From the NCBI GenBank assembly GCA_037893245.1, contig JBAIAA010000078.1:558001-622000 (forward strand): 64,000 nt of DNA, written 5' to 3'. The stretch is from Crossaster papposus. Lineage: Eukaryota; Echinodermata; Asteroidea; Velatida; Solasteridae. Below are positions 49,302 through 60,871 of this stretch, in pieces. The notes beneath the pieces are model-generated. The model was given only the letters and a program-made list of their open reading frames with translations, was not told the DNA's origin and ran no database searches. Positions within the stretch are counted from its first letter, which is position 1. Each line of letters starts with the position of its first letter. The position numbers and the translations under genes are program-made.

Positions 49302-50924
49302 TTTTTTTTTTTTAGCTGTTTCGGTTTTTCACCGAAACAGCTTTTGTTTTCGTTAAAGTTTTTTTTTTTTTTTTTTTTTTTTTTTTCCACTTTCAGTGTT
49401 TTTACCCATAGGATTTACACACGTTTGTTCTGCCAATACACTTTGGCACTTTGGTAAACCCGATCGACTTAAGACTTGGCATACACTTAGAACACCACCC
49501 ACAGATGGTCCTAGAAGAAATTTGGCACGATTGCGTCATTCAAGGTCACGTGACGTCACGTTAAAGGTTCAATTTGTCCCCATAGGTTTTGTACACGTTT
49601 TTCTTTAGACTATTGACTTTGGCACTTCGGTAAATCCGACCGACTTGAAACTTGGCATACACTTAGAATACCATCCCCAGATGTTTCTGAAATAAATTCG
49701 GCACGATTGCGTCATTCAAGGTCACGTGACGTCACATTAAAGGTTCACATTTTTCTCCCATTGGTTTTGTACACGTTTTTGTTTAGACTATTGACTTTGA
49801 CACTTTAGTAAATCCGATCGACTTGAGACTTGGCACACACTTAGACCACCATTCACAGACGGTCCTAGAAGAAATTCGGCACGATTGCGTCATTCAAGGT
49901 CACGTGACGTCACATTAAAGGTTCACATTTTTCTCCCATTGGTTTTGTACACGTTTTTATTCAGACTATTGACTTTGGCACTTCGGTAAATCCGACCGAC
50001 TTGAGACTTGGCATAAACTTAGAACACCACCCACAAATGATATTGGAAGAAATTCGGCACGATTGCGTCTTTCAAGGTCACGTGACGTCACGTTAAATGT
50101 GAAAATTATTCCCCCATAGGTTTTGTACACGTTTTTCTTCAGAATATTAACTTTGAAATTTTCGTAAATTTTATCGACTTCAGACTTAGCACACACCTCA
50201 ACCACCATCCCCAGGAGGGCCAAGGGAAAAATCGTCACGATGACGTCATCGTGGGTCATGTGACGTCACATTAAAGGTGCAGTTGTTAGGCCCCTCTATC
50301 TCTGGAAGTACAGGCCCGATTGGGGTCAAACTTGGTATGCAAGTATTCCAGGATGTGTTATAGACGAAAATCAGGGTGACGTCATGATGACATCATCGTG
50401 GGTCATGTGACGTCACATTAAAGGTGTAGTTTTTAAGACCCTCTATCTCTGGAAGTACAAGTCCAATTAGGGTCAAACTTAGTATTCAGGTATTCCGGGA
50501 TGTGTTATAGACGAAAATTAAGATGACATTGTGATGATATCATCGGGTGTCATGTGACGTCACATTAAAGGTTCACATTTTTCTCCTATTGGTTTTGTAC
50601 ACGTTTTTCTTTAGACTATTGACTTTGACACTTTAGTAAATCCGATCGACTTGAAACTTGGCACACACTGAGACCACCATCCACAGACGGCCCTAGAAGA
50701 AATTCGGCACGATTACGTCATTCAAGGTCACGGGGCGTCACGTTAAAGTTTCTATTTTTTTCCGTTAGGTTTTGTACACGTTTTTCTTTAGACTATTACC
50801 TTTGACACTTTAGTAAATCTGATCGACTTGAGACTTGGCACACACAAAAAACGACCACACACATATTGAAAGTAATTTTAGACACTCGAAACAGCTCTGT
50901 GTTTGTCCACAAACACATGTCTAG
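49302..50924 (+). mobile_element. Family A element with one 5' hairpin and mixed units
   Basis: Hairpin at about 49314, T tract, CCACTTTCAGTGTTTTTACCC leader in the TTTACACACG subfamily, then type 1 units and two type 2 units (about 50270 and 50420). CTAG 50921-50924. Confidence 0.8.
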
Positions 50925-51633
50925 TTTTTCTTTGCCTTTTTTTCCCCATAGGATTTGTACACGTTTGTTCAGACAATACACTTTGACACTTTGGGAAATC
51001 CGATCGACTTGAAACTTGGCATACACTTAGACAACCACCCAAGGACGGTCCTAGAAGAAATTCGTCGCGATTACGTCATTCAAGGTCACGTGACTTCGCG
51101 TTAAAGGTTAAATTTTCCCCATAGGTTTTGTACACGTTTTCCTTCAGACCTTCGACTTTGACACTTTGGTAAATCCGACCGACTTGAAACTTGGCATACA
51201 CTTAGAACACCACCCCTAGATGTTTCTGAAAAAAATTCGGCACGATTGCGTCATTCAAGGTCACGTGACGTCACATTAAAGGTGCACATTTTTCACCCAT
51301 AGGTTTTGTACACGTTTATGTTTAGACTGTTGACTTTGACACTGTAGTAAATCCGATCGACTTGAGACTTGGCACACACTTAGACCACCATCTACAGACG
51401 GCCCTAAAAGAAATTTGGCACGATTACGTCATTCAAGGTCACGGGGCGTCACGTTAAAGTTTCATTTTTCCCCATAGATTTTGTACACGTTTTTTTTTAG
51501 ACTATTGCCGTTGACACTTTAGTAAATCTGATCGACTTGAGACTTGGCACACACAAAAGACCACCACACACATATTAAAAGTAATTTTAGACACTCGAAA
51601 CAGCTCTGTGTTTGTCCACAAACACATGTCTAG
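50925..51633 (+). mobile_element. Family A unit of 709 bp, copy of part of the 39.3-kb segment
   Basis: About 50937-51560 matches 39286-39907 closely (same CCTTTTTTTCCCC leader and CCATCTACAGACGGCCC variant). CTAG 51630-51633. Confidence 0.8.
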
Positions 51634-51684
51634 TTTTTAGCTGTTTCGGCAATTCAGCCGAAACAGCTATTGTAATCGTTAAAG

Positions 51685-51715
<31 letters not shown>

Positions 51716-53600
51716 TTTTTTTTCCTCAGTTTCAGACTTTTTTCCATATAGTTTGTACACAGTTTTCTTCAGCCAATACACTTTGACACTTTGGTAAATC
51801 CGATCGACTTTAGACTTGGCATACATTTAGACAACCACCCAAGGACAGTCCTAGAAGAAATTCGTCGCGATTACGTCGTTCATGGTCACGTGACGTCACG
51901 TTAAAGGTTCAATTTTTCACCATAGGTTTAGTACACGTTTTTCTTCAGACTATTGACTTTGACACTTTAGTAAATCCGACCGACTTGAAACTTGGCATAC
52001 ACTTAGAACACCACACCCAGATGTTCCTGAAAGAAATTCGGCGCGATTGCGTCATTTAAGGTCACGTGACGTCACGTTAAAGGTTCAATTTTTCCCCCAT
52101 AGGTTTTGTACACGTTTTTCTTTAGACTATTGACTTTGACACTTTCGTAAATTTGATCGACTTGCGACTTGGCACACATCTCGACCACAATCCCCAGGAG
52201 GGCCAAGGGAAATTCGTCATGATGACGTCATCGTGGGTCATGTGACTTAACATTAAAGGTGCAGTTTTTATTTTATTTTTTTCAGACTTTTTCCCATAGG
52301 GTTTGTACACGTTTTTTGTTCGGACAATACACTTTGACACTTTGGTAAATCCGATCGACTTGAGCCTTGGCATACACTTAAACCACCACCCACAGATGAT
52401 CCTAGAAGACATTCATCACGATTACGTCATTCGTGGTCATGTGACGTCACGTTAAAGGTGCAATTTTTTCCCATAGGATTTGTACACGTTTTTCTTCAAA
52501 ATATTGAATTTGACACTTCTGTAAATTCGATCGACTTGAGACTTAGCACAGACCTCGACCGCTATCCTTAGGAGGGCCAAGAGAAAAATAATCAATATGA
52601 CGTCATCGCGGGTCATGTGACGTCACATTAAAGGTGTAGTTTTTAAGACCCTCTAACTCTGAAAGTACAAGTCCGGTTGGGGTCAAACTTGGTTTGCAAG
52701 TATTCGAGGATGTGTTATAGACGAAAATTAAGATGACGTAATTATGACATCATCGGGTGTCATGTGACGTCACATTAAAGGTTCAATTTTCTCCATAGGT
52801 TTTGTACACGTTTTTCTTTAGACTATTGAATTTGACAATTTGGTAAATCCGATCGACTTCAGACTTAGCACACACCTCGACCACCATACCCAGGAGGGCC
52901 AAGAGAAAAATCGTCATGATGACGTCATCGGGGGGTCATGTGACGTCACATTAAAGGTGCAGTTGTTAAGACCCTCTATCTCTGGAAGTACAAGTCCGAT
53001 TGGGGTCAAACTTGGTATTCATGTATTCCAGGATGACTTATAGACGAAAATTAAAATGACATCATGATGACGTCATTGGGTGTCAGGTGACGTCAAATTA
53101 AAGGTCAAATTCTTTCCATACGATTTGTACACGTTTTTTTTTCAACCAATATATCTTTGGCACTTTGGTTTATTCGATCGACTTTAGACTTGGAACACAC
53201 TTAGACCACCCCAATATTGAAAGGAGGGTCAAGAGGAAAATCGTCATGATGACATCATCGGGGGTCATGTGACGTCACATTAAAGGTCAGTTTTTAAGAC
53301 CCTCTATCTCTGGAAGTACAGGTCCGATTGGGGTCAAACTTGGTATTCATGTATTCCAGGATGACTTATAGACGAAAATTAAAATGACATGATGACGTCA
53401 TCGGGTGTCATGTGACGTCACATTAAAGGTCAAATTATTCCCATACGATTTGTACACGTTTTTTTTCCAACCAATATATCTTTGGCACTTTGGTTTATTC
53501 GATCGAATTTAGACTTGGAACACACTTAGACCACCTCAATATTGAAAGTCATTTTAGACATGCGAAACAGCTCTGTGTTTGTCCACAAACACATTTCTAG
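51634..53600 (+). mobile_element. Family A element with one 5' hairpin and several type 2 units
   Basis: Hairpin of the GGC/GCC type at about 51638, T tract, type 1 units, then alternating type 1/type 2 units. Two consecutive composites (about 52965-53215 and 53270-53540) are near copies. CTAG 53597-53600, preceded by ACACATTT. Confidence 0.8.
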
Positions 53601-55288
53601 TTTTTTCTTTTTTTTTTTTTTGTTTTTCAGATTTTTCTTTATAGGATTTGCACACGTTTGTTCAGACAGGGCACTTTGACACTTTGGGAAATCCGATCGA
53701 CTTGAAACTTGGCATACATTTAGACAACCACCCAAGGACGGTCCTAAAAGAAATTTGTCACGATTACGTAGTTCAAGGTCACGTTACCTCACGTTAAAGG
53801 TGAAAATTTCACCCATAGGTTTTGTACACGTTTTTCTTCAGACTATTGACTTTGGCACTTCGGTAAATCCGACCGACTTGAAACTTGGCATACACTTAGA
53901 ACACCACCCCCAGATGTTTCTGAAAGAAATTCGGCACGATTGCGTCATTCAAGGTCACGTGACGTCACATTAAAGGTTCACATTTTTCTCCCATTGGTTT
54001 TGTACACGTTTTTCTTTAGACTATTGACTTTGACACTTTAGTAAATCCGATCGACTTGAGACTTGGCACACACTTAGACCACCATCCACAGACGGCCCTA
54101 AAATAAATTCGGCACGATTACGTCATTCAAGGTCACGGGGCGTCACGTTAAAGTTTCTATTTTTTCCCCATAGGTTTTGTACACGTTTTTCTTTAGACTA
54201 TTGCCTTTGACACTTTAGTAAATCTGATCGACTTGAGACTTGGCACACACACAAGCCCATCACACACATATTGAAAGACACTCGAAACAGCTCTGTGTTT
54301 GTCCACAAACACATGTCTAGTTTTTTTTTTTTTTCTTTTTCAGCATTTTCTCCATAGGATTTGCACACGTTTGTTCAGACAATACACTTTGACACTTTGG
54401 TAAATCCGATAGACTTGAGACTTGGCATACACTTAGACAACCACCCAAGGACGGTCCTAGAAGAAATTCGTCGCGATTACGTCATTCAAGGTCACGTGAC
54501 GTCATGTTAAAGGTAAAATTTTCCCCATAGGTTTTGTACACGTTTTTCTTCAGACTCTTGACTTTGACACTTTGGTATATCCGACCGACTTGAAACTTGG
54601 TATATACTTAGAACACCACCCACAGATGGCTCTTGAAGAAATTCGGTACGATTGCATCATTCAAGGTCACGTGACGTGACGTTAAAGGTGCAAATTTTTT
54701 CCCCATTGGGTTTGTACACGTTTTTCTTCAGACTATTGACTTTGACACTTTCGTATACTTGATCGACTTGAGACTTAGCACACACCTCGACCACCATCTC
54801 CAGGAGGGCCAAGGGTAAAATCTTCATGATGACGTCATCGGGGGGTCACGGCACGTCACATTAAAGGTTCAGTTTTTAGGACCCGCTATCTCTGGAAGTA
54901 CAGGTCTGATTGGGGTCAAACTTGGTATGCAAGTATTCCAGGGTGTGTTATAGACGAAAAATAAAATGACATCATGATGACGTCATCGTGGGTCATGTGA
55001 CGTCACATTAAAAGTCCAGTTTTTAGGACCCTCTATCTCTAGAAGTACATGTCCGATTGGGGTCAAACTTGGTATGCAAGTATTCCAGGATGTGTTACAG
55101 ACGAAAATTAAGGTTCAAATTTCCCCATAGGATTTGTACACGTTTTTTCAACTAATATATATTTGGCACTTGTGTAAATCCAATCGACTTCAGACTTGGC
55201 ACACACATAGACCACCACACACACATATATTGAAAGTAACGTTAGACAATCGAAACAGCTCTGTGTTTGTCCACAAACAAATGTCTAG
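53601..55288 (+). mobile_element. Last two family A units of the stack (ends 54320 and 55288)
   Basis: The first is a 720-bp unit. The second has type 1 and two type 2 units and ends CTAG at 55285-55288, with an ACAAACAAATG variant in the terminal hairpin. Immediately after it TTTAATATTT (55289-55298) repeats the sequence before the first element. Confidence 0.8.
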
Positions 55289-55298
55289 TTTAATATTT

Positions 55299-55436
55299 GT
55301 TTTTAACAACGGGTCCCAGAAAATGTTGTCCCAAATATATATATATGACATGACCAGAGAAATGCAATCAAGTTATCACTGGAAAGCATTTATATCCTAC
55401 TGTAACCCAGGTGGTCAATAATATGAAATATTTGTA
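55299..55436 (+). other. Short intronic spacer
   Basis: Non-coding sequence between the Helitron-like stack and the foldback element. Contains a short (AT)n at about 55334. Confidence 0.6.
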
Positions 55437-55819
55437 ATAGTTGGGTCCAAAACATAAGTTCCGTGACCATTCTCTGGCTAGGATGGTTTGACGATGGATT
55501 TGACTTCTTTGGACCATTTATAAAGAAATTAGCCCCCCCGGTCCCTCCCAAAAATACCGGCATTTTTCGCTAGAGGGCCAAATCCAAGATGGCCGCCGGC
55601 GCCATCTTGGAAAATTAACGTTTGAACCAGAGCACCTATAGAATCATGTCTGAAAACCTTTTTTTTCGGGTAAGTGGATCCCGAGGATTCCGATTCCGAC
55701 ATCGGTTTGACAATATGACATAAATTTGACCCAGAAATCCAAGATGGCCGCCATCTGATAGAGAAAAAAACATATTTTTTTTGCAAGGGAACACCAGTAG
55801 AAACATGAATGAACACATT

Positions 55820-56802
55820 GGGCTGTAACTACGAAAGCTGTTTATCTTTATGCAAGTGTAGTATATAGACATGGATAAATCCAAGTTACACGCGTCTTCC
55901 TAAACACCTGAATTAAACAACTCTTACTAAATATCTTAAATGGTTGTTTAGTTATCCTCGTGTAACTTGACAGTCTAAACTTATTGACTGTGGTCCCTAT
56001 TGTTAAATACATTGTAATATAGAGGATTGGGCAACAGTATAAACATACGATATGCCTCAGTAGATAAATCTCCAGCAGGTATTTACTTAGATACTCTACA
56101 GCCTGAGCCATATGGCTGATACCAAAAGGCAACGCAGTGACAATGTCACTGCTGACGAAAGGATGGTTCTCGTTAAGACAATGAGGAACTTTAATTCCAT
56201 TATTGGTGACAAACGATGTGACACTAAAGCCAACCAGAAAAAAAGCTGATGCCTGGAAAGCTATCACTTCAGAAATATCCATCTCGTTTCCTGACCGTAA
56301 AAGCCGATCTGCTATAAAGACAACAAAGAATTGGGTGTTCTAAATACAATCCGAGAAGTCCAAGTAAATCGTCAACGTGTCTTCGCTAACTCTGAAACGT
56401 CTGATGAAATTTTCCTCGTCATACTCTTCTAAGGGATTCAACTTGTCCCTATAAACTCTTGGAGCACGTAGGTGTTGGCGACCATGACGCTTTTCTTGTT
56501 AGTTGTCCTCCTCTTGAGCAATTAAGAAGATTTGAAGCGCATCCATCCTGTCCACCTTTCTACCTTTCTGTGTATATATCTGGCTTCTAAATGGCTCAGA
56601 GTACTCACTAAACAACCCCCTTACCATGTTTAAGAATTGCTATTGTTTGTTATAAACACACGTTTAACTCCAATGGTCATTTAAACGCGGCTTACCTAAG
56701 ACAAGCTTTGTAGTACTTGTTTGAAGTAAGACACCAGGTTTAAACAGTGACTACTAATGTATACGCATCTAATGGCTTAAACAGCTTTCGTAGTTACAGC
56801 CC
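55820..56802 (+). mobile_element. Nested Harbinger-like element (983 bp)
   Basis: Perfect 25-bp terminal inverted repeats starting GGGCTGTAACTACG (55820-55844 and 56778-56802), flanked by ATT on both sides (55817-55819, 56803-56805), a 3-bp target-site duplication. TIRs starting GGG, 3-bp duplication and a Myb/SANT-like gene fit the PIF/Harbinger superfamily. The transposase gene is absent. Confidence 0.7.
56112..56343 (+). pseudogene. Myb/SANT-like DNA-binding protein, frameshifted
   Basis: From ATG at 56112, frame 1 gives ADERMVLVKTMRNFNSIIGD and KRCDTKANQKK up to a run of seven A (56238-56244). One base later frame 2 continues ADAWKAITSEISISFPDRKS and then KTTKNW before a stop at 56341. 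The pattern E..xLV.....SII..K..D...N..K..AW..I...F....R....K...NW is that of the Myb/SANT-like domain found in PIF/Harbinger accessory proteins and related host genes. A single extra A explains the break. Confidence is moderate for the family, high for coding origin. Confidence 0.6.
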
Positions 56803-57599
56803 ATTTTGTTCGGTTAAATCATTGCGCTGATGCAATTAAGGTCCTGGTCAGCCGGATATGATGAATAATGGTTCTAGGAGTGAGCTCCTAATGTTATAAG
56901 GGCCATATCGGCTGGATTTGTATGTGGGTACAAGTATTTAGCACACTGATCGGTCTAAGTTAATTTAACAATGCACACTTTCTTTTCAGTTTGTGTCTTA
57001 ATTCGCTGAATACACCAATCACCGTAACTACATAATCGTAGTGTTGGCACCAGATTAGTTTCTCTTTGTACAGTTTTGTATCACAAACATGATTCTTTCT
57101 GTTATTGTTCCACTGATACTGTGGTTTCAGTAGTTGTGTTGTGAATTGAGAAATATCAGTTACATTCTCCCTGGTAATATTGGGTAAATTGGGTAATATC
57201 GGGTGACCTCAATTTACATGCTGACCCTAAGTGGGCGTGATAAACCTTGGTAAAACAATTTTGTCACTTGTTCTACATGAACGTTATGTTTTGCGTAATA
57301 GCGATACGTTTAGGGTGTTTTCGTTGAGATAATTGTGTAATATTTATTTACTCAAAGTCTCAAAGAAACGAATTTGCCAAAAAGCCAACACACAAATAAA
57401 TTAACAAAAAAAGATCGGCAAACTGTGATTACAGACGGCGGTGATATTGGGCACATATATAGCGTTTACTACACGCTTATATTGTAGGAGTGGCAGAGGA
57501 ATCATAGATGTTTATAATGTATACATTGTAGTATTGTTCCGGTAGTATCGTAATATTAGTATTAACTAATATAATTAACCAATTAACCAATATTGGGTA

Positions 57600-57925
57600 A
57601 ATGGGATAATATCGGGTGGTAATAACGTGCAATGCCAGAAATATCGGTAACATTCTCCCTGGTAATTTTAGGTAATATTAGGTAAATATCGGGTGGTAAT
57701 AACAATGCAATGCCGGAAATAACGGTTACCTTCTATCGGGTAATATCGGGTGGTAAAACAATGCAATGCCAGAAATAACGGTTACACTCTCTCTGGTAAT
57801 ATTGGGTAAAGGGGGAAATATCGGGTGGTAATGACAATGCAATGTCGGAAATAACGGTTACATTCTCCCTGGTAATATGGGGTAATATCGTTACAACCCG
57901 GGTAATATCGGGTAAAATACCCAGT
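57600..57925. repeat. Minisatellite of about 60-80 bp
   Basis: Four or more copies of AACGGTTACATTCTCCCTGG followed by TAATATTGGGTAA, ATATCGGGTGGTAATAAC and AATGCAATGCCGG. A stray copy lies near 57160-57210. It is inside the foldback element. Confidence 0.8.
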
Positions 57926-58217
57926 GGGTAGTGCGCCCCCATTCCTGAATTACCACCCCTCACCAATCGAACATGGTTGGGAGCTGGTGGGTGGCCGCTG
58001 TCGCCCTGTCTGCCACATGCGACCTGCTCTCCCGATGCATCTACCTGCATCAGGGCCAGCTAACGAGAGCGAAGAAGATGAGGATGATGATGATGATGAG
58101 GAGGGAGATGATGATGTACAGAGGAGGGAGGATTCATCTGAATCTGATGTTCAGAATCTAGTGAGCCAGAATTATCTGATTCAGACTGATCACATCTCTC
58201 AATGTCATATTGATTAA
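57924..58217 (+). other. Open frame with GW-motif and acidic tract, possible TE gene fragment
   Basis: The open frame reads PSPIEHGWELVGGRCRPVCH, then a proline-rich linker, then a run of about 20 Glu/Asp (58065-58115) and a serine-rich end. Short EHGW...G...PV peptides followed by acidic tracts occur near the C-terminus of some transposon proteins, but I cannot name the family. No convincing ATG opens it, so it may be a final exon or a decayed one. It belongs to the foldback element by position. Confidence 0.35.
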
Positions 58218-59205
58218 CCTGTTACGATGTTGAAACAATGTGTAGCATAAGACAAGAGCATAATTGGTGACTAATCCTAAATGGGTTTTAATTGCGTTGC
58301 ACTGTGGTGTCATTTGTCTTCTCTTAAAAAACAACCAAATAGAACAAATGATTTTGTATTGACATGCTTTTGGTGGTTTCATTTGATAACTACATGTATT
58401 TAAGTTACAGCTATAACAAGGAGCTTACTTTAAAGATTAATTATAGTTCAATTGTCATTCATTTGGCTGCAACAGATTTTATATAGGTAGTTTGCTTTAA
58501 TATTAAAGAGTAAAGCAGTACCAAAATAAACGGGTTTGTCATTAACAGTTTTTGACCGAACTTAATTATGAAATTATCACCCCGCCCCATAATCACAAAT
58601 TGCCATTACTAAACCTAGCATGTTTATTAGGCATGGACTCATAAGTAAAATAGCTCTAATTGTTCCTTCCTTATGTACTGTATGAATGGCAAACCCCACA
58701 TCTTCATTTACCGTTTAAAAGTTAGGATTTTCTCTATCGTATGGTGGCCATCTTAAATGTCTGGGTCAAATCGATTTCACAGCATTAAACCGATGTCTGA
58801 ATCGGAATCCTTGTGGTCGACTTACCAGAAAAAGTGTCTTCAGACATGATTGTAGTTGCTTTGGTTCAAAAGTAAATTTTTCAAGATGGCGCCGGCGTCC
58901 ATCTTAGATTTCTAGGTCAAGTTGATGTCATATTGTCAAACCGATGTCGGAATCGGAATCATCGAGGTTCACTTACCCGAAAAAATGTTTTCAGACATGA
59001 TTCTAGGTGCTCTCTTTCAAAAGTTAATTTTCCCAAGATGGGGCCGGTGGCCATCTTGGATTTGGCACTCTAGCGAAAAATTCCGGGATTTTTGGGAGGG
59101 ACCGGGGGGCTAATTTCTTTATAAATGGTCCATAGAAGTCAAATCCATCGTCAAACCTTCCTAGCCAGAGAATGGTCACGGAACTTATGTTTTTGACCCA
59201 ACTAT

Positions 59206-59718
59206 AAGAGGAAACAGGGATGTGGAAGCACAAAGTGTATGTTATCTCAAAATCTAGGCAAACTACATGTTTAAATTGTAAAATCGGACAATTACATGTC
59301 ACATCAGAAATATTGATGGCAAAACAAATAAGAAAGAAATGAACAAGGATAATGAATTGCTTATTATTAACTGCAGTTCATAATACAAATCGGACAATAA
59401 TCAAATGCACATTTGGTCGAGAGCACGATAAAAGACTGTCCTTAGTGAATGCCACTAGTGAATAGAGATTATCTCAAAATGGACCATAAATCTTGATTAA
59501 AACGAAGCTCTAGCCACATCTCCAAATAAAACATCTCGTAAAATTTAACCACACTCTTTTCACAAAACAAATCCGAGATCTGGTTACACATAGTGTATTT
59601 AAAAATTAGTAGTTCTCTACCTATTTACAGAGCTTACACCCTAACCTAAGCATGTCTATATACGTTGGGTTCGCGACTTCCAACACCAAGACGAAATTAG
59701 GATAAAAATAGAAGACAA
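59206..59718. other. Intronic sequence without recognised features
   Basis: No repeat, RNA gene or credible coding frame is seen between the foldback element and the family C element. Confidence 0.5.
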
Positions 59719-59909
59719 CTAGAGCTAATGTGCTTCAGGAAGCACGGATATCAGCCTAAATAGTCTTTTGTAAGGCTTGTGTGAACCGCCTCGCACTAAC
59801 CATTTGGTGATGACTACCACTCCCAAATTTCAAAAGCATCTAACCAAGTTTGACTGAAATCGGCTAAAGAATATAGAAGAAAATACATTTGATATGCTTC
59901 AATATAATG

Positions 59910-60700
59910 ACCTCTACTGACCATTAGTTGACCAGTGGCCAAATTAATTAGATCAAGGCTGTGGGAGAAGCATTTCGTTATTTTGACAAAAAATGACCCC
60001 TACTGACCATTAGGTGACCACTGGTCAAATTCTGTGAACAACTTTTACGAGTTAATTAGATCAAGGCTGTGGGAGAATCATTTCGTTATTTTGAAAAGAA
60101 AATTACCCCTACTGACCATTAGGTGACCAATGGCCAAATTTTGACCCCTACTGACCATTAGGTGACCATTGGCCAAATTAATTAAACCAAGACTGTGGGA
60201 GAAGAAGCATTTCGTAATTTTGAAGAAAATGACCCCTGCTGACCATTAGGTGACCACTGGCCAAATTCTGTGAACAACTTTTAGGAGTTAATTAAATCAA
60301 GGCTGTGGGAGAAGCATTTCGTTATTTTGAAAGGAAAATGACCCCTACTGACCATTAGGTGACCAATGGTCAAATTCTGACCCTACTGACCATTAGGTGA
60401 CCATTGGCCAAATTATCGGTGTACACCCTATATGAGGCTTGGTCCAGAGATATAACTGACCAAGTTTGACATGAATTGGATCAAAACTTTGGGAGAAGCA
60501 GCATTTCCTAATTTTGATGAAAATGACCCCTACTGACCATCTGGTGACCACTGGCCAAATTCTGTGAACAACTTTTATGAGGCATGGTCCAGAGATGTAA
60601 CTGGCCAAGTTTGACAATAATTGGACCAAGACTGTGGAAGAAGTAGCATTTTGTACTTTTAAAGAAAATGACCACTAGTGACCACTAGGTGACGTTTGAC
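59910..60700 (-). repeat. Interior tandem repeat of family C
   Basis: The phrase CTACTGACCATTAGGTGACC occurs about eight times (for example about 59918, 60001, 60110, 60151, 60238, 60348, 60386, 60531), combined with GCTGTGGGAGAAGCATTTCG. Spacing alternates between about 40 and about 110, so the unit is composite. Confidence 0.85.
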
Positions 60701-60823
60701 CACACCTGCTGATCACTACAGATAGAACTCCGGTCAAGGAAGATCCTGTCCAAATTTGGTTGAAATCGGACACAGAATTTGGCAGATATTGAATTTGGCA
60801 GATTTTTTTGTGAGCGTTTGCCC

Positions 60824-60870
<47 letters not shown>
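60824..60870. repeat. (GAAA)n microsatellite
   Basis: Nearly perfect GAAA repeats. On the family C strand it is the polypyrimidine tract that follows the 5' hairpin. Confidence 0.95.

Positions 60871-60871
<1 letters not shown>

Larger units (their letters stand above)
55437..59205. mobile_element. Foldback DNA transposon with long modular inverted repeats
   Basis: From ATAGTTGGGTC (55437) the sequence to about 55780 recurs inverted at 59205 down to about 58720 with few differences. The arms are built of an about 180-bp module (AAGATGGCCGCC...TCAGACATGA...GATGTCGGAATCGG). The left arm has about two modules and the right arm one more. The interior carries a nested Harbinger-like element, a minisatellite and an open frame with an acidic tract. 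No target-site duplication is obvious, and no transposase is recognised. Confidence 0.75.

Noticed and set aside
9227-55288. Many open frames of 60-110 codons, often Lys- or Phe-rich or with CQVSSRSDLPKCQS-like peptides, on both strands
   Set aside because: They recur with the tandem units, depend on T tracts, and end at unit boundaries. They are translation of non-coding repeats, not genes.
9227-55288. CRISPR-like array
   Set aside because: Repeats are adjacent without unique spacers of constant length, and the window is an animal genome.
55848-56282. 144-codon open frame on the minus strand
   Set aside because: It overlaps the + strand Myb/SANT-like sequence, which shows clear domain signal; the antisense frame has none.
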